Numbered from the stretch's first letter, positions 18,442 through 28,854 are shown. The stretch is DNA of 64,000 bases from Ancylobacter sp. SL191 (GCF_026625645.1 NZ_CP113056.1:1766001-1830000), one strand, 5' to 3'. Notes: generated by a model from the sequence alone, not told the origin. A program made the numbers and translations.

Positions 18442-18658
18442 TCCCTCATCGCGCGTTCCCGCCGCTGACGCGAGGGGACGGCGAAGGGACAGGGCGCGAG
18501 CCCGGCGGCGACACGGCTTTTCTCTCCCGGCCGTTCCGCCGTCGGCGACCGTCGCGCCATGCCCGACGAACGCTTCGTCGTCCTCTCCCGCCAGCGGCGG
18601 GTCGACCCTTTCCAGCCCGCGTGGCGGGCGACCTCATTCCATCGGATGGACCCCAACC

Positions 18659-20245
18659 ATGGCTCCCCGCGTTCTTATTTCCGACGCCCTCTCCCCGGCC
18701 GCCGTGCAGATCTTCAAGGATCGCGGCATCGAGGTCGATTTCCAGCCGAACCTCGGCAAGGACAAGGACAAGCTCGCCGAGATCATCGGCGACTATGACG
18801 GCCTCGCGATCCGTTCCGCCAGCAAGGTGACCCCGAAGATCCTGGCCAATGCCAAGAAACTGAAGGTCGTCGGCCGCGCCGGCATCGGCGTCGACAATGT
18901 CGACATCCCGGCTGCCACGGCCAAGGGCGTGATCGTGATGAACACGCCGTTCGGCAACTCGATCACCACGGCCGAGCACGCCATTGCCATGATGTTCGCG
19001 CTGGCTCGCGAGATTCCCGCCGCCGACGCCTCGACCCAGGCCGGCAAGTGGGAAAAGAACCGCTTCATGGGCGTCGAACTCACTGCCAAGACGCTTGGCA
19101 TCATTGGCTGCGGCAATATCGGTTCCATCGTTGCCGACCGCGCCCTCGGCCTGAAGATGAAAGTCGTCGCCTATGACCCCTTCCTCTCGCCCGAGCGCGC
19201 GCTCGACATCGGCGTGGAGAAGGTGGAGCTCGACGATCTCCTCGCCCGCGCCGACGTCATCACCCTGCACACGCCACTGACCGAGAAGACCAAGAACGTC
19301 CTCTCCGCCGAGGCGATCGCCAAGACCAAGAAGGGCGTGCGGATCGTCAACTGCGCCCGCGGTGGACTTGTCGACGAGGCGGCGCTGGCAGAGGCGCTGA
19401 AGTCCGGCCATGTCGCCGGCGCGGCCTTCGACGTGTTCATCACCGAGCCGGCGACCGAGAATCCGCTGTTCGGTCTGCCGAATGTCATCTGCACCCCGCA
19501 TCTCGGCGCCTCGACCTCCGAAGCGCAGGAGAATGTGGCCCTGCAGGTTGCCGAGCAGATGAGCGATTATCTGCTGCGCGGCGCCATCTCCAACGCGGTG
19601 AACTTCCCCTCGATCACCGCCGAGGAAGCGCCCAAGCTCAAGCCCTTCATCGAACTCGCCGAGAAGCTCGGCTCCTTCGCCGGCCAGCTCACCGAGACCG
19701 ACATTAAGACCATCCGCATCACCTATGATGGCGCGGTGGCGGGCCTCAAGATCAAGGCGCTGACTTCGGCCGCCGTGGCCGGCCTGCTGCGCCCGGCGCT
19801 TGCCGATATCAACGTCGTCTCCGCCCCGAGCGTCGCCAAGGAGCGCGGCATCGTCATCGAGGAGACCACGCGCGACGTCGCCGGGGACTATGAGAGCCTC
19901 GTCACGCTCACCGTGGTGACCGACGAGATGGAGCGTTCGATTGCCGGCACTGTGTTTGCCGATGGTCGCCCGCGCATCATCGACATCAAGGGCATCAAGG
20001 TGGACGCCGAATTCGCGCCGTCGATGCTCTATGTGACCAATGAGGACAAGCCGGGCTTTGTCGGCCGTTTCGCCAGCCTTTTGGGTGATGCCGGCATCAA
20101 CATCGCCACTTTCGCCCTTGGTCGCGACCATCAGGGCGGCGATGCCATCGCGCTGGTCGAGGTCGATGGGCCGGTCCCGGCGGAGCTGCTCGCCAAGGTG
20201 CAGCAGCTTCCGTCCGTGAAGCAGGCCCGCCCGCTGCACTTCTGA
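18659..20245 (+). CDS. serA: D-3-phosphoglycerate dehydrogenase
   Basis: First step of serine biosynthesis: 3-phosphoglycerate to 3-phosphohydroxypyruvate with NAD+. At 528 residues it is the long form with an intervening domain and a C-terminal ACT domain. Visible: VVGRAGIGVDNVDIPAAT, the NAD motif GIIGCGNIGSIVADRALG, catalytic arginine in VNCARGGLVDE, and catalytic histidine in CTPHLGASTSEAQ. The ACT domain starts near SMLYVTNEDKPGFVGRFASL and may bind serine. A strong terminator follows at 20264. The spacer before it contains two small GC hairpins (18587-18601, 18615-18629), so it may also have its own promoter. Confidence 0.94.
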   Translation: MAPRVLISDALSPAAVQIFKDRGIEVDFQPNLGKDKDKLAEIIGDYDGLAIRSASKVTPKILANAKKLKVVGRAGIGVDNVDIPAATAKGVIVMNTPFGNSITTAEHAIAMMFALAREIPAADASTQAGKWEKNRFMGVELTAKTLGIIGCGNIGSIVADRALGLKMKVVAYDPFLSPERALDIGVEKVELDDLLARADVITLHTPLTEKTKNVLSAEAIAKTKKGVRIVNCARGGLVDEAALAEALKSGHVAGAAFDVFITEPATENPLFGLPNVICTPHLGASTSEAQENVALQVAEQMSDYLLRGAISNAVNFPSITAEEAPKLKPFIELAEKLGSFAGQLTETDIKTIRITYDGAVAGLKIKALTSAAVAGLLRPALADINVVSAPSVAKERGIVIEETTRDVAGDYESLVTLTVVTDEMERSIAGTVFADGRPRIIDIKGIKVDAEFAPSMLYVTNEDKPGFVGRFASLLGDAGINIATFALGRDHQGGDAIALVEVDGPVPAELLAKVQQLPSVKQARPLHF

Positions 20246-20263
20246 CGGCTAGACCCATGAAAA

Positions 20264-20301
20264 AGCCCGCCGGGACGCTGTCCCGGCGGGCTCTCTTTTT
20301 T
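20264..20301. terminator. Rho-independent terminator after serA, probably bidirectional
   Basis: 12-bp stem AGCCCGCCGGGA with loop CGCTG, then CTCTTTTTT. Reading the other way the stem is followed by TTTTTC, so it can also end the minus-strand aldolase gene that stops at 20311. Confidence 0.93.
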
Positions 20302-20310
20302 GTGGAGATA

Positions 20311-20958
<648 letters not shown>

Positions 20959-21147
20959 CGGACACCTTCAGGCTGTTTGCGCCCATCAAGACCGGCGGGT
21001 GCCGGCTTGTCGAGACCCTGTCATGCGAATTCTGCCGCATCTGCGAAGCGGCGGTGCACAAGCCCCCCCGTCTTGGAGTTTCGCCGGGCGGTGCGAGGCG
21101 GTAGCGTGAGGCATCTCCGGGCCGTCGCCGCAGCCGAGTCGTTCGCC

Positions 21148-22080
21148 ATGTTCAACATCGATTCCGCCTATCCCCGCGACCTCATCGGCTATGGCCGCAA
21201 CCCGCCGGACCCGAAATGGCCGGGCGGCGCGCGCATCGCCGTCCAGTTCGTCATCAATTACGAGGAGGGCGGCGAGAACTGCATCCTGCATGGCGATGCC
21301 GCGTCCGAGGCCTTCCTGTCGGAGATCGTCGGCGCGCAGCCCTGGCCGGGCAAGCGCCACATGAACATGGAGTCGATCTACGAGTATGGCGCACGCGCCG
21401 GCTTCTGGCGGCTGTGGCGGCTGTTCACCGCGCGCAACCTTCCCGTCACCGTCTATGGCGTGGCCACGGCGCTGGCCCGCAACCCCGACGCGGTAGCGGC
21501 GATGAAGGAGGCGGACTGGGAGATCGCCAGCCATGGGCTGAAATGGATCGACTACCGCGACCACAGCTATGAAGCCGAGAAGGCTGATTTCGACGCGGCG
21601 ATGGAGCTGCACACCCGCGTGGTTGGGGAGCGCCCGCTTGGCTGGTACACGGGCCGCACATCGGAGCATTCACGCCGGATTGTGATGGAGGAGGGCGGCT
21701 TCCTCTATGATTCCGACATCTATTCCGACGACCTGCCGTTCTGGGTCGAGGGGCCGAAGGGGCCGCATCTGAGCATCCCCTACACACTCGACACCAACGA
21801 CATGCGCTTCGCTATCCCCGCCGGTTTCAGCCATGGCGACCCGTTCTTCGCCTATCTCCGGGACAGCTTCGACGCGCTCTACGCCGAAGGGGCTGAGGCA
21901 CCGAAGATGCTTAGTGTCGGCCTCCATTGCCGGCTGGTCGGGCGGCCCGGACGCATCCTCGCCTTGCAGCGCTTTCTCGACCATATTGCCCGGCATGAGC
22001 GGGTCTGGGTGCCACGCCGGATCGACATTGCCCGCCACTGGCATGAGCACCATAGGCCCGACAACCATCCGCCGGAGTAG
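21148..22080 (+). CDS. puuE: Allantoinase, polysaccharide-deacetylase fold (PuuE)
   Basis: 310-residue NodB-fold hydrolase of the PuuE allantoinase family, which opens the hydantoin ring of allantoin to allantoate in purine catabolism. Visible: YPRDLIGYGRNPPDPKWPGG, VQFVINYEEGGENCILHGD, EIASHGLKWIDYRDHSYEAE and GWYTGRTSEHSRRIVMEEGG, all typical of PuuE rather than chitin deacetylases. ATG 21148 gives the family N-terminus. No other purine-catabolism genes are next to it; glyoxylate from allantoate could enter the gcl pathway further on, an indirect link. Confidence 0.87.
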   Translation: MFNIDSAYPRDLIGYGRNPPDPKWPGGARIAVQFVINYEEGGENCILHGDAASEAFLSEIVGAQPWPGKRHMNMESIYEYGARAGFWRLWRLFTARNLPVTVYGVATALARNPDAVAAMKEADWEIASHGLKWIDYRDHSYEAEKADFDAAMELHTRVVGERPLGWYTGRTSEHSRRIVMEEGGFLYDSDIYSDDLPFWVEGPKGPHLSIPYTLDTNDMRFAIPAGFSHGDPFFAYLRDSFDALYAEGAEAPKMLSVGLHCRLVGRPGRILALQRFLDHIARHERVWVPRRIDIARHWHEHHRPDNHPPE

Positions 22081-22084
22081 CGCC

Positions 22085-22441
22085 ATGCGCCGTTTGAACG
22101 CCGTCCTCGCCGGCCTGCTGTTGGGCATCGGCACCGCGCAGGCGGCCGACCGCATCGTGATCCCGATCCCCAAGGGCAGTTCGGTCATCACCACCAAGGT
22201 CACCTACACCTGCGACACGCTGAAGGTGCTGACGGCGACCTATATCAATGCCCCGCCGACCTCGCTGGCGACGGTGGCCTTCAAGGACGAGTTCGTGGTC
22301 ATGGCCAATGTGCTGGCGGGCTCCGGTGCGCGCTATGCCGGTGACCGATTCATCTGGTGGACCAAGGGCAATTCGGGCAGCCTCTATGATCTCACCAAGG
22401 GCGAGGATGCGCCCCCGATCGCCACCTGCACACAGGATTGA
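22085..22441 (+). CDS. MliC-like lysozyme inhibitor family protein
   Basis: 118-residue exported protein: signal peptide RLNAVLAGLLLGIGTAQAA, then a small domain with TTKVTYTCDTLKVLTATYI, MANVLAGSGARYAGDRFIWW and a C-terminal cysteine (ATCTQD) that can pair with the first. This matches the MliC/PliC fold, inhibitors of C-type lysozyme in the periplasm. It has no clear lipobox cysteine at the cleavage site, so it is probably soluble (PliC-like). It starts 4 bases after puuE and may be co-transcribed. Confidence 0.7.
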   Translation: MRRLNAVLAGLLLGIGTAQAADRIVIPIPKGSSVITTKVTYTCDTLKVLTATYINAPPTSLATVAFKDEFVVMANVLAGSGARYAGDRFIWWTKGNSGSLYDLTKGEDAPPIATCTQD

Positions 22442-22447
22442 TGAAGA

Positions 22448-22888
22448 TTAGCCCCTCGGTCGCCCCTGGCCGGTCAGGTGGGGGAGGTGCCCCTGAAGGA
22501 CGTAGATCAGCAAGGCGGTCGACCAGCCGAACATGAGGATGCCGCTGCCCGCGGCCATGGGGCCGAGCAGACGCGTGCGAGTGCCCTGCAGCACGTCGCC
22601 ATAGCCGAGCGTCGTGTAGTTCACGAAGGCGGAGTAATAGGCATCGGACGGGTCGGCTACGAGGCCAAGAGCGGCATAGAGGCTACCCCACATCCCAACT
22701 TCGAGAAGGTGCGCCGTTAGCAGGATGACGTTGGTTGTTAGGAGCGCCAGCGTCAGTCGCAGACGGGGATTACCCCACAGCCGGCTCTCGAAGGGGCGAA
22801 CGACCGCGATGAGCAGAAAGGTCGCGCCGAGATGCACGAGCATCACAGCGATGTTCATGGCTATGCCAAGGACGAGTTCGCTGAGCAT
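22448..22888 (-). CDS. Two-helix ion channel family protein
   Basis: 146-residue inner-membrane protein with the K+-channel selectivity filter TTLGYGDV (about residues 91-98). Hydrophobic helices flank the filter on both sides (IAMNIAVMLVHLGATFLLIA, LALLTTNVILLTAHLL, GILMFGWSTALLIYVLQGHL). It matches the Ion_trans_2 pore family found as stand-alone small proteins in Rhizobiales. No RCK domain is attached. It starts 35 bases from the divergent acetyltransferase. Confidence 0.78.
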   Translation of the reverse strand: MLSELVLGIAMNIAVMLVHLGATFLLIAVVRPFESRLWGNPRLRLTLALLTTNVILLTAHLLEVGMWGSLYAALGLVADPSDAYYSAFVNYTTLGYGDVLQGTRTRLLGPMAAGSGILMFGWSTALLIYVLQGHLPHLTGQGRPRG

Positions 22889-22923
22889 GATGGGTATGTC
22901 TCTCCGAATCAGCCGTGGGCACT

Positions 22924-23763
22924 ATGACCGGCACCCTTCATATTCGCTGCCTGCAACCCGGAGAAATCCAGCTGGCGGTCGACTGGGCGGCGGCGGAGGG
23001 CTGGAATCCCGGCCTCGCTGATGCTGCCTGCTTCGGCTCGGTCGATCCGGATGGGTTCCTGGTGGCGGAGCAGGAAGGCGCGCCGGCCGCCGTCATCTCC
23101 GTGGTCAATTACGACGCGCGCTTCGCCTTCCTCGGCTTCTACATTGTGCGGCCCGACCTGCGCGGGCAGGGCATTGGCTGGACCCTGTGGCAGGCGGGTC
23201 GTGCCCATGCCGGAGAGCGGACCATTGGCCTTGATGGCGTGATGGCGCAGCAGGAGAATTACGCGTCGCAGGGGTTTCGTTTCGCCTATCGCAACATCCG
23301 TTTTGCCGGGCGGGTGGTGGGCGGCGGCGAGGAGGGGGCTGTTGATCTCGCGCGGGTGCCTTTTGCCAGCGTCGAGGGGAGCGATGCGGCGGTGTTTCCG
23401 GCGCCCCGTCCTGCATTTCTGCAATCCTGGCTCGGGACGCCCGGCCATGTCGGGCGCGCCGTGCTGCGCGACGGACGTCTGGCCGGCTGGGGCGTGATCC
23501 GGCCGGCGCGGCAGGGCTTCAAGATCGGTCCTCTGGTCGCCGAGGATGCGGCGAGCGCCGAGACGCTGTTCGGCGCGCTCGCTTCCGCTGTGGGGCCGGC
23601 GGACATCATCCTCGACGTGCCGGAGCCGAATGCCACAGCGCTCGCTCTTGCCCACCGACACGGATTGCAGCCGGTCTTCGAGACGGCGCGCATGTATACC
23701 GGGCCCATCCGCGAGGTGGCGCTGGATCGGCTCTATGGTGTCACGAGCTTCGAGCTCGGCTAG
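22924..23763 (+). CDS. GNAT family N-acetyltransferase
   Basis: 279-residue protein with an N-terminal GNAT domain: FLGFYIVRPDLRGQGIGWTLWQAG is the acetyl-CoA-binding motif (RxxGxG/A) and YASQGFRFAYRN the following strand and helix. A second half resembles the YitH/HolE-type C-terminal GNAT-like domain (RAVLRDGRLAGWGVIRPARQ, HRHGLQPVFETARMYTGP). Substrate unknown. ATG 22924 is preferred over GTG 22915. It overlaps the convergent transporter gene by four bases. Confidence 0.82.
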   Translation: MTGTLHIRCLQPGEIQLAVDWAAAEGWNPGLADAACFGSVDPDGFLVAEQEGAPAAVISVVNYDARFAFLGFYIVRPDLRGQGIGWTLWQAGRAHAGERTIGLDGVMAQQENYASQGFRFAYRNIRFAGRVVGGGEEGAVDLARVPFASVEGSDAAVFPAPRPAFLQSWLGTPGHVGRAVLRDGRLAGWGVIRPARQGFKIGPLVAEDAASAETLFGALASAVGPADIILDVPEPNATALALAHRHGLQPVFETARMYTGPIREVALDRLYGVTSFELG

Positions 23764-24674
23764 GCCTGCGTCGGCAACGGGCTGCGCGGGGCGAAGATCG
23801 TCGCGATGAACACGCCGGAGAGCACGAGCGCATAGCCGGCCGCGTGGTAGAGGTGTGGCGTCTCCCCCAGGAACAGGATCGCGAGCGCCGATCCGAACAC
23901 CGGCATCAGGTGGAAGAACGGCGCCGCCCTGTTCGGCCCCACGAGTTGGACCCCGCGGTTGAAGAACAGATAGGCCAGCACCGAGGGGAAGATCGCCACA
24001 TAGGCGATCACCGCCAAAGAGCGCAGATCGAAGATGATCGGCGCACCGACGGCCCGCTCGGCGATGAAAAGCGGGGTGAGCATGAGGGCGCCGGGTCCAA
24101 GGGTGAAGCCGAGAAAGCCGAGCTGCGACATGGCCGGCCGGCGCGCCAGCATCGACGAGTAGATGCCATAGACCACCATGGCGGCGATCATCCACAAATC
24201 ACCCCGGTTGAACTCGATGCGCATGAGCACATCCGGGTCGCCCCGGGAGATGATGGTGAGCACACCCATGAGGGACAGCGCGATGCCACCGGCCTGTCCG
24301 GCTGACAGCCGGTCGCCATTCAGCACGAAGGACCAGAAGGCGATCAGCAGCGGCCCGATGGACTGGATCAGCAGGGCGTTCAGCGCCGGCGTGAACTGCA
24401 CGGCGTGATAGGCCATGGTGTTGAACAGCGTGATGCCGGTGAAGGCGAGCACCGCCAGCACCTTCCAGTGCCTGAGCGCCACCGGCCAATCGCTGCGGAT
24501 CGCCCGCCAGGCGAAGGGCAGCAGGATCAGGAAGGCGAGCACCCAGCGCAGCCAGGCCAGCGTCACTGGCGGCACATGCCCGGCGGCATGGCGACCAAGC
24601 ACGATGTTGCCAGCCCAGAACAGCGAGACGAGCGAGAGGAGCAGATAGGGGGCGTCGAGCAGGCGACGGAACAT
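23760..24674 (-). CDS. EamA/DMT family transporter
   Basis: Inner-membrane transporter with two EamA repeats, about 10 helices, 304 residues. Visible: LLLSLVSLFWAGNIVLGRHA and VPPVTLAWLRWVLAFLILLP at the start, LALIQSIGPLLIAFWSFVLN-like sequence closing the first repeat, and FFNRGVQLVGPNRAAPFFHL with LFLGETPHLYHAAGYALVLS in the second. Members export amino acids or metabolites; substrate unknown. ATG 24674 is used; ATG 24686 would add four residues. Confidence 0.85.
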   Translation of the reverse strand: MFRRLLDAPYLLLSLVSLFWAGNIVLGRHAAGHVPPVTLAWLRWVLAFLILLPFAWRAIRSDWPVALRHWKVLAVLAFTGITLFNTMAYHAVQFTPALNALLIQSIGPLLIAFWSFVLNGDRLSAGQAGGIALSLMGVLTIISRGDPDVLMRIEFNRGDLWMIAAMVVYGIYSSMLARRPAMSQLGFLGFTLGPGALMLTPLFIAERAVGAPIIFDLRSLAVIAYVAIFPSVLAYLFFNRGVQLVGPNRAAPFFHLMPVFGSALAILFLGETPHLYHAAGYALVLSGVFIATIFAPRSPLPTQA

Positions 24675-24792
24675 GGCACGCCACAACCGAGGGACTGCTG
24701 GACTCTCTAGAGCATTTTCGCCGTTGATGAACCGTCAGGTCTGATGAATTTCGCTGATGCCCGGCGGGAAGGCGCGCTGGAGTCTTGCAGAA

Positions 24793-25671
24793 CTAGGCAG
24801 CCTTGACGCGCGCCACGGTGCCCCAGGGGTCGGCGACGCTAAAGGCCTCTGCGCTCCGCTGCACTTCTACCCCGGCGCGGGCGAGCCGGTCGGCGACCGC
24901 GTTGACTGCATCGACGTTCGGCAGAACGATCTCGTAGTGAACAAGGCCCGTGCTGCCGGCGGGTGCGGCACTGCCGCCTCGGCTGTGCCAGATGTTGAGG
25001 CCGAGATGGTGATGATAGCCACCGGCGCTGACGAAGAGCGCGCCGGGATAGCGGTCGGTCGTCAGGTCGAAGCCGAGCGTGTCCACATAGAAGCGATGAG
25101 CGGCTTCGAGGGCGCCGACCTGAAGGTGGACGTGGCCGATGATGGTGCCGGCCGGCATCGGGGTCTCCAGCGTGGCAGTGCCGGGCAGCTCGGCGAGCAC
25201 GGCGCGCATGTCCAGCGGCTGCGTCGCCATCTCGATGGTCTTGCCCTGCCAGCGCCATTCACTCGGCTGGCGATCGCGGTAGATCTCGATGCCGTTGCCG
25301 TCGGGATCGTCGAGATAGAGCGCTTCGCTGACGAGATGATCGGAGGCGCCGATCGGGATCTGCTGGGCGATCAGCCGTCGCAGAACCACCGCGAGCGCCG
25401 GCCGGTCCGGCACGAGGATGGCGACATGGAACAGGCCGGTGGTGCCGCGGGGCCGGACTGGGGCATCGGGCGCCACCTCGAGCTCGATCAGCGTTTGTCC
25501 GCCCGCGCCGAGCTGGACCAGGCCATTCGCCTCACCGAGAACGCTCAGGCCCACCGTGCGGGTGTAGAATGCGACCGAGCGAGCCGCGTCGCGTACACGC
25601 AGGCGCACCGCGCCCAAGACCAGCTCGGAGGGGAGCGCCTGAGGCGCAGCGGTCGTCGGGGTGGGGGTCAT
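24793..25671 (-). CDS. VOC family ring-cleaving dioxygenase-like protein (CatE type)
   Basis: 292-residue protein with two vicinal-oxygen-chelate modules, like CatE catechol-2,3-dioxygenases. The first is LVLGAVRLRVRDAARSVAFYT with GTTGLFHVAILVPDRPALAV. The second is IIGHVHLQVGALEAAHRFYV with GYHHHLGLNIWHSRG and VHYEIVLPNVDAVNAV. Metal ligands are expected at the His in IGHVHLQ, the His in HHLGLN and the Glu in HYEIV. No aromatic catabolic genes are nearby, so the substrate is open. ATG 25671 starts the homologous region. Confidence 0.8.
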   Translation of the reverse strand: MTPTPTTAAPQALPSELVLGAVRLRVRDAARSVAFYTRTVGLSVLGEANGLVQLGAGGQTLIELEVAPDAPVRPRGTTGLFHVAILVPDRPALAVVLRRLIAQQIPIGASDHLVSEALYLDDPDGNGIEIYRDRQPSEWRWQGKTIEMATQPLDMRAVLAELPGTATLETPMPAGTIIGHVHLQVGALEAAHRFYVDTLGFDLTTDRYPGALFVSAGGYHHHLGLNIWHSRGGSAAPAGSTGLVHYEIVLPNVDAVNAVADRLARAGVEVQRSAEAFSVADPWGTVARVKAA

Positions 25672-25860
25672 GGGGGGCTCGGCGATATGGATGGTGTGGG
25701 TATTGCTCGGCCCGGGGCGGGGGATTTGCAAGGGGTTGCGCTTGCGTTGATGCAATAATGGGCTGTCGCGCGCGCCGTAGCGGGGGGATGCGGCGTTTGT
25801 GCCGGGGGCGGGGCGGACATCTCCTTGCCTCCCCCGGCCTCATCCCTTAAGACGGGGCAG

Positions 25861-25890
25861 CCCCGGACGGACCGCTTCGCCGGGGTTTTG
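25861..25890 (+). promoter_or_regulatory. Terminator-like hairpin in the purA leader
   Basis: CCCCGG (25861-25866) pairs with CCGGGG (25880-25885), followed by TTTTG, 58 bases before the purA start. It may be an attenuator or an upstream terminator. The rest of the 276-base gap 25672-25947 shows nothing else I can support. Confidence 0.35.
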
Positions 25891-25947
25891 TCTGTGCGGG
25901 CATTGGCGCTTTTGCCGGCTCGCACCTCGCAATCAGGAGCGCGGCTC

Positions 25948-27243
25948 GTGGCGAATGTGGTCGTCGTCGGATCCCAATGGGGCGACGAGGGTAAGGGTAA
26001 GATCGTCGATTGGCTCAGTGAGCAGGCCGACGTCGTCGTCCGCTTCCAGGGCGGTCACAATGCGGGCCATACGCTGGTCGTCGGCAACAACACCTATAAG
26101 CTCTCCCTGCTGCCCTCCGGGCTGGTGCGCGGCGCGCGCCTGTCGGTGATCGGCAATGGCGTGGTGCTCGACCCCTGGGCGCTGGTGGACGAGATCGGCC
26201 GCATCACCGGCCAGGGCGTGACGGTCACGCCCGAGCGCCTGCGCGTTGCCGAGAATGTCGCCCTCATCCTGCCGCTGCACCGCGAACTCGACGCCATCCG
26301 CGAGAACGCCGCCGCCTCGGGCACCAAGATCGGTACCACCAAGCGCGGCATTGGCCCGGCTTACGAGGACAAGGTGGGCCGCCGGGCGATCCGCCTGATG
26401 GACCTCGCCTATGAGGCGACGCTCGATGCCAAGATCGAGCGCCTGCTGGCGCATCACAATCCGCTGCGTCGCGGTCTCGGCATCGAGGAAGTCGACGCCG
26501 ACAAGCTGCGCGCCGAGCTGATCGAGATCGCCCCGAAGGTTCTGCCCTATATGGATCGCGTCTGGTCGCTGCTCGACGATGAGCGCCGCCATGGCTCGAA
26601 AATCCTGTTCGAGGGCGCGCAGGGCGCGCTGCTCGACGTCGACCACGGCACCTATCCGTTCGTGACCTCGTCCAACACCGTGGCGGCGCAGGCAGCGACC
26701 GGCTCCGGCCTCGGTCCGAACGCCATCGGCTATGTGCTGGGCATCACCAAGGCCTACACCACCCGTGTCGGCGAAGGCCCGTTCCCGTCGGAGTTGCATG
26801 ACGAGATCGGCCGCAGGATCGGCGAGCGCGGGCGCGAATTCGGCACCGTCACCGGGCGTCCCCGCCGTTGCGGCTGGTTCGACGCGGCGATCGTGCGCCA
26901 GACCGTGCGCACCTCCGGCATCACCGGCATCGCCCTGACCAAGCTCGACGTGCTCGACGGTTTCGAGGAGCTGAAGGTGTGCGTGCGCTACCGCCTCAAT
27001 GGGCAGGAGATCGATTATCTCCCGGCCGGGCAGGACGCGCAGGCCAATCTCGAGCCGGTCTACGAGACCATTGAGGGCTGGAGCGGCTCCACCGCCGGCG
27101 CCCGCTCCTGGGCCGATCTTCCGGCCGAGGCGGTGAAATATGTGCGCCGTATCGAGGAACTGATCGGCTGCCCCGTCGCGTTGCTGTCTACCAGCCCGCA
27201 GCGGGATGATACGATCCTGGTGCAGAATCCCTTCGAGTCGTGA
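25948..27243 (+). CDS. purA: Adenylosuccinate synthase
   Basis: GTP-dependent ligase joining IMP and aspartate, the first committed step to AMP. The 431-residue protein has the phosphate loop [31 protein letters not shown], the IMP/Mg region [38 protein letters not shown] and [16 protein letters not shown] at 25948 is the start: AGGAG lies 8 bases upstream and the next residues ([11 protein letters not shown]) are the family N-terminus. It is followed 23 bases later by a membrane protein gene of unknown function. Confidence 0.95.
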   Translation: MANVVVVGSQWGDEGKGKIVDWLSEQADVVVRFQGGHNAGHTLVVGNNTYKLSLLPSGLVRGARLSVIGNGVVLDPWALVDEIGRITGQGVTVTPERLRVAENVALILPLHRELDAIRENAAASGTKIGTTKRGIGPAYEDKVGRRAIRLMDLAYEATLDAKIERLLAHHNPLRRGLGIEEVDADKLRAELIEIAPKVLPYMDRVWSLLDDERRHGSKILFEGAQGALLDVDHGTYPFVTSSNTVAAQAATGSGLGPNAIGYVLGITKAYTTRVGEGPFPSELHDEIGRRIGERGREFGTVTGRPRRCGWFDAAIVRQTVRTSGITGIALTKLDVLDGFEELKVCVRYRLNGQEIDYLPAGQDAQANLEPVYETIEGWSGSTAGARSWADLPAEAVKYVRRIEELIGCPVALLSTSPQRDDTILVQNPFES

Positions 27244-27266
27244 ACGCGAAGTGACATCGTAGCGTA

Positions 27267-28679
27267 ATGGCCGATTACTATCCGCTCCTCGCGCGTGCCA
27301 TTGGTGGCCTCCCGGATCGTTCCGAGGCGGGTCGCCGGACTGTCTATGACCGGGCGCGACGGGCGCTGCTGGCGCAGCTGCGCAATGCCGATCCGCCGCT
27401 GCGCGATCAGGATATCGAGCGGGAGCAACTCTCGCTCGAAGAGGCCATCCGGCGTCTGGAGCAGGATTATGCCGGTGCGGATGAGCCGGTGGCGGAGGCC
27501 GTTGTGTCGCCGGTGCCGGTCGCCGCTCCCATTGCTGCGCCTGCACCGGTGCCGGCTGAACCGGCGCCGCCCGCGGCGCCCCGTGTGCCGCAGGCCGCGC
27601 GCGACGCTTTCTCGGCACCCCGTCGCCCGGCAGCGCCAGCTCCGGAAAGCGATGATGACGAACTGACCGCGCTTGCTGCTGGCCGGGCAGGGCGCGATTC
27701 CTGGGCCGACGATCCAGCCCTGTCGGCGACGCAGGATTTCTCCGGTCTTCGGCCCGATGAGGACGGCGGCGACGGCTTCAATGCCCGTCTCACCGGCGAG
27801 CGCCATGCTGCTGTCGAGGACGACACGCCCGCCAAGGGCGGGCGTGGCCACCTCATCGCCCTTGCCGTGGCCGCCCTTCTGCTGGTTGGCGCGGGCGTGG
27901 TCGGCTTCACGCAGCGCGATGCCATCCTCGCCCTGATCAAGGGTGGCGGCGCCTCGGCGCCTGCGCCGGTGGCGGATACCGACACGGCGGCGCCGTCCGG
28001 CCCCGAGGTCACCAAGTCCAACGATCGCATTGCCCAAGCGGCCTCGGACAGCACGCGCACCGCCCCGGCGGCGGCGCCCATCGCCGCTCCGCAAGGGGCG
28101 GGTGTGGGCGTTGCCCAGCGCGCCGTAATGTTCGAGGAAAGTGCCGGCGGCGGCGAGCAGAGCCTGCAGCAATATGTCGGCAATGTCGTCTGGAGCACCG
28201 AGACCTTCCAGGGCCAGAACGGTACGGGGCCGGATATCGGTATCCGCGCCGTGGTCACCGTTCCCGATCGTAATGTGAAGGTGACGCTGCGGCTGCGCCG
28301 CAATCAGGATCCGGGCATTCCCGCCTCGCACATCATCGAGGTGCAGTTCGAGTTGCCGCCGAATTTCGATCTCGGCAATGCCGGCACCGTGCCGGGCATG
28401 CGCGCCAAGGCGTCGGAGGGCGCGCAGGGCGTGCCGCTGATCGGCCTGCCGGTTCGCGTCGCGCCGGGCTTCTTCCTCATCGGCCTCTCGGCTATCGAGG
28501 CCGACCGCCAGCGCAATCTTGGCCTGCTCATCACCCGCAACTTCCTCGATCTGCCGGTGGTGTTCGAGAATGGCCGGCGGGCGATTCTGGTGCTGGAAAA
28601 GGGCGTGCCGGGCGATCAGGCGTTCCGCGAGGCCTTCTCGAAGTGGGGCCTGCCGGTCCCCGCCGCGACGGCCAACTGA
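27267..28679 (+). CDS. Conserved hypothetical membrane protein downstream of purA
   Basis: 470-residue protein I cannot assign. The N-terminal 70 residues (YPLLARAIGGLPDRSEAGRR, then YDRARRALLAQLR and LEEAIRRLEQDY) look like a conserved helical domain. A long Pro/Ala linker (70-190) follows. There is one transmembrane helix near 195-215 (LIALAVAALLLVGAGVVGFT). The C-terminal domain after about residue 285 has VMFEESAGGGEQSLQQYVGN, VWSTETFQG and IEVQFELPPNFDLGNAG. The topology suggests a cytoplasmic head and a periplasmic tail. Proteins of this shape are seen in Rhizobiales. It is likely co-transcribed with purA. Confidence 0.7.
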   Translation: MADYYPLLARAIGGLPDRSEAGRRTVYDRARRALLAQLRNADPPLRDQDIEREQLSLEEAIRRLEQDYAGADEPVAEAVVSPVPVAAPIAAPAPVPAEPAPPAAPRVPQAARDAFSAPRRPAAPAPESDDDELTALAAGRAGRDSWADDPALSATQDFSGLRPDEDGGDGFNARLTGERHAAVEDDTPAKGGRGHLIALAVAALLLVGAGVVGFTQRDAILALIKGGGASAPAPVADTDTAAPSGPEVTKSNDRIAQAASDSTRTAPAAAPIAAPQGAGVGVAQRAVMFEESAGGGEQSLQQYVGNVVWSTETFQGQNGTGPDIGIRAVVTVPDRNVKVTLRLRRNQDPGIPASHIIEVQFELPPNFDLGNAGTVPGMRAKASEGAQGVPLIGLPVRVAPGFFLIGLSAIEADRQRNLGLLITRNFLDLPVVFENGRRAILVLEKGVPGDQAFREAFSKWGLPVPAATAN

Positions 28680-28779
28680 GGCGCGTCGCCCTTCTCATCT
28701 CGTCTGACGTTATGCGCATCGGTGGGGCTATACCCCGCCAATGTGGGCTCTTGCCATGCGTTCAGTGCAAAGCGGCTCC

Positions 28780-28798
28780 GTGGTATTAGGTATACCAC
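28780..28798. promoter_or_regulatory. Palindromic operator-like site GTGGTAT-N5-ATACCAC
   Basis: Perfect 7-bp arms around five bases (TAGGT). It matches the sites upstream of the PanE-like gene (33114) and of gntR1 (44368) at 14 or more of 17 positions. It lies 57 bases upstream of a small open frame at 28855. It could be bound by the GntR regulator of the oxalate region. Confidence 0.45.
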
Positions 28799-28854
28799 GA
28801 AACGGCGACTTCGATTACGTTGCGCTGCAATAGGATCGAGGAACGGAGCCGCGC

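Noticed and set aside
18446..20239. 597-codon open frame opposite serA
   Set aside because: Antisense shadow; composition typical of reversed GC-rich coding DNA.
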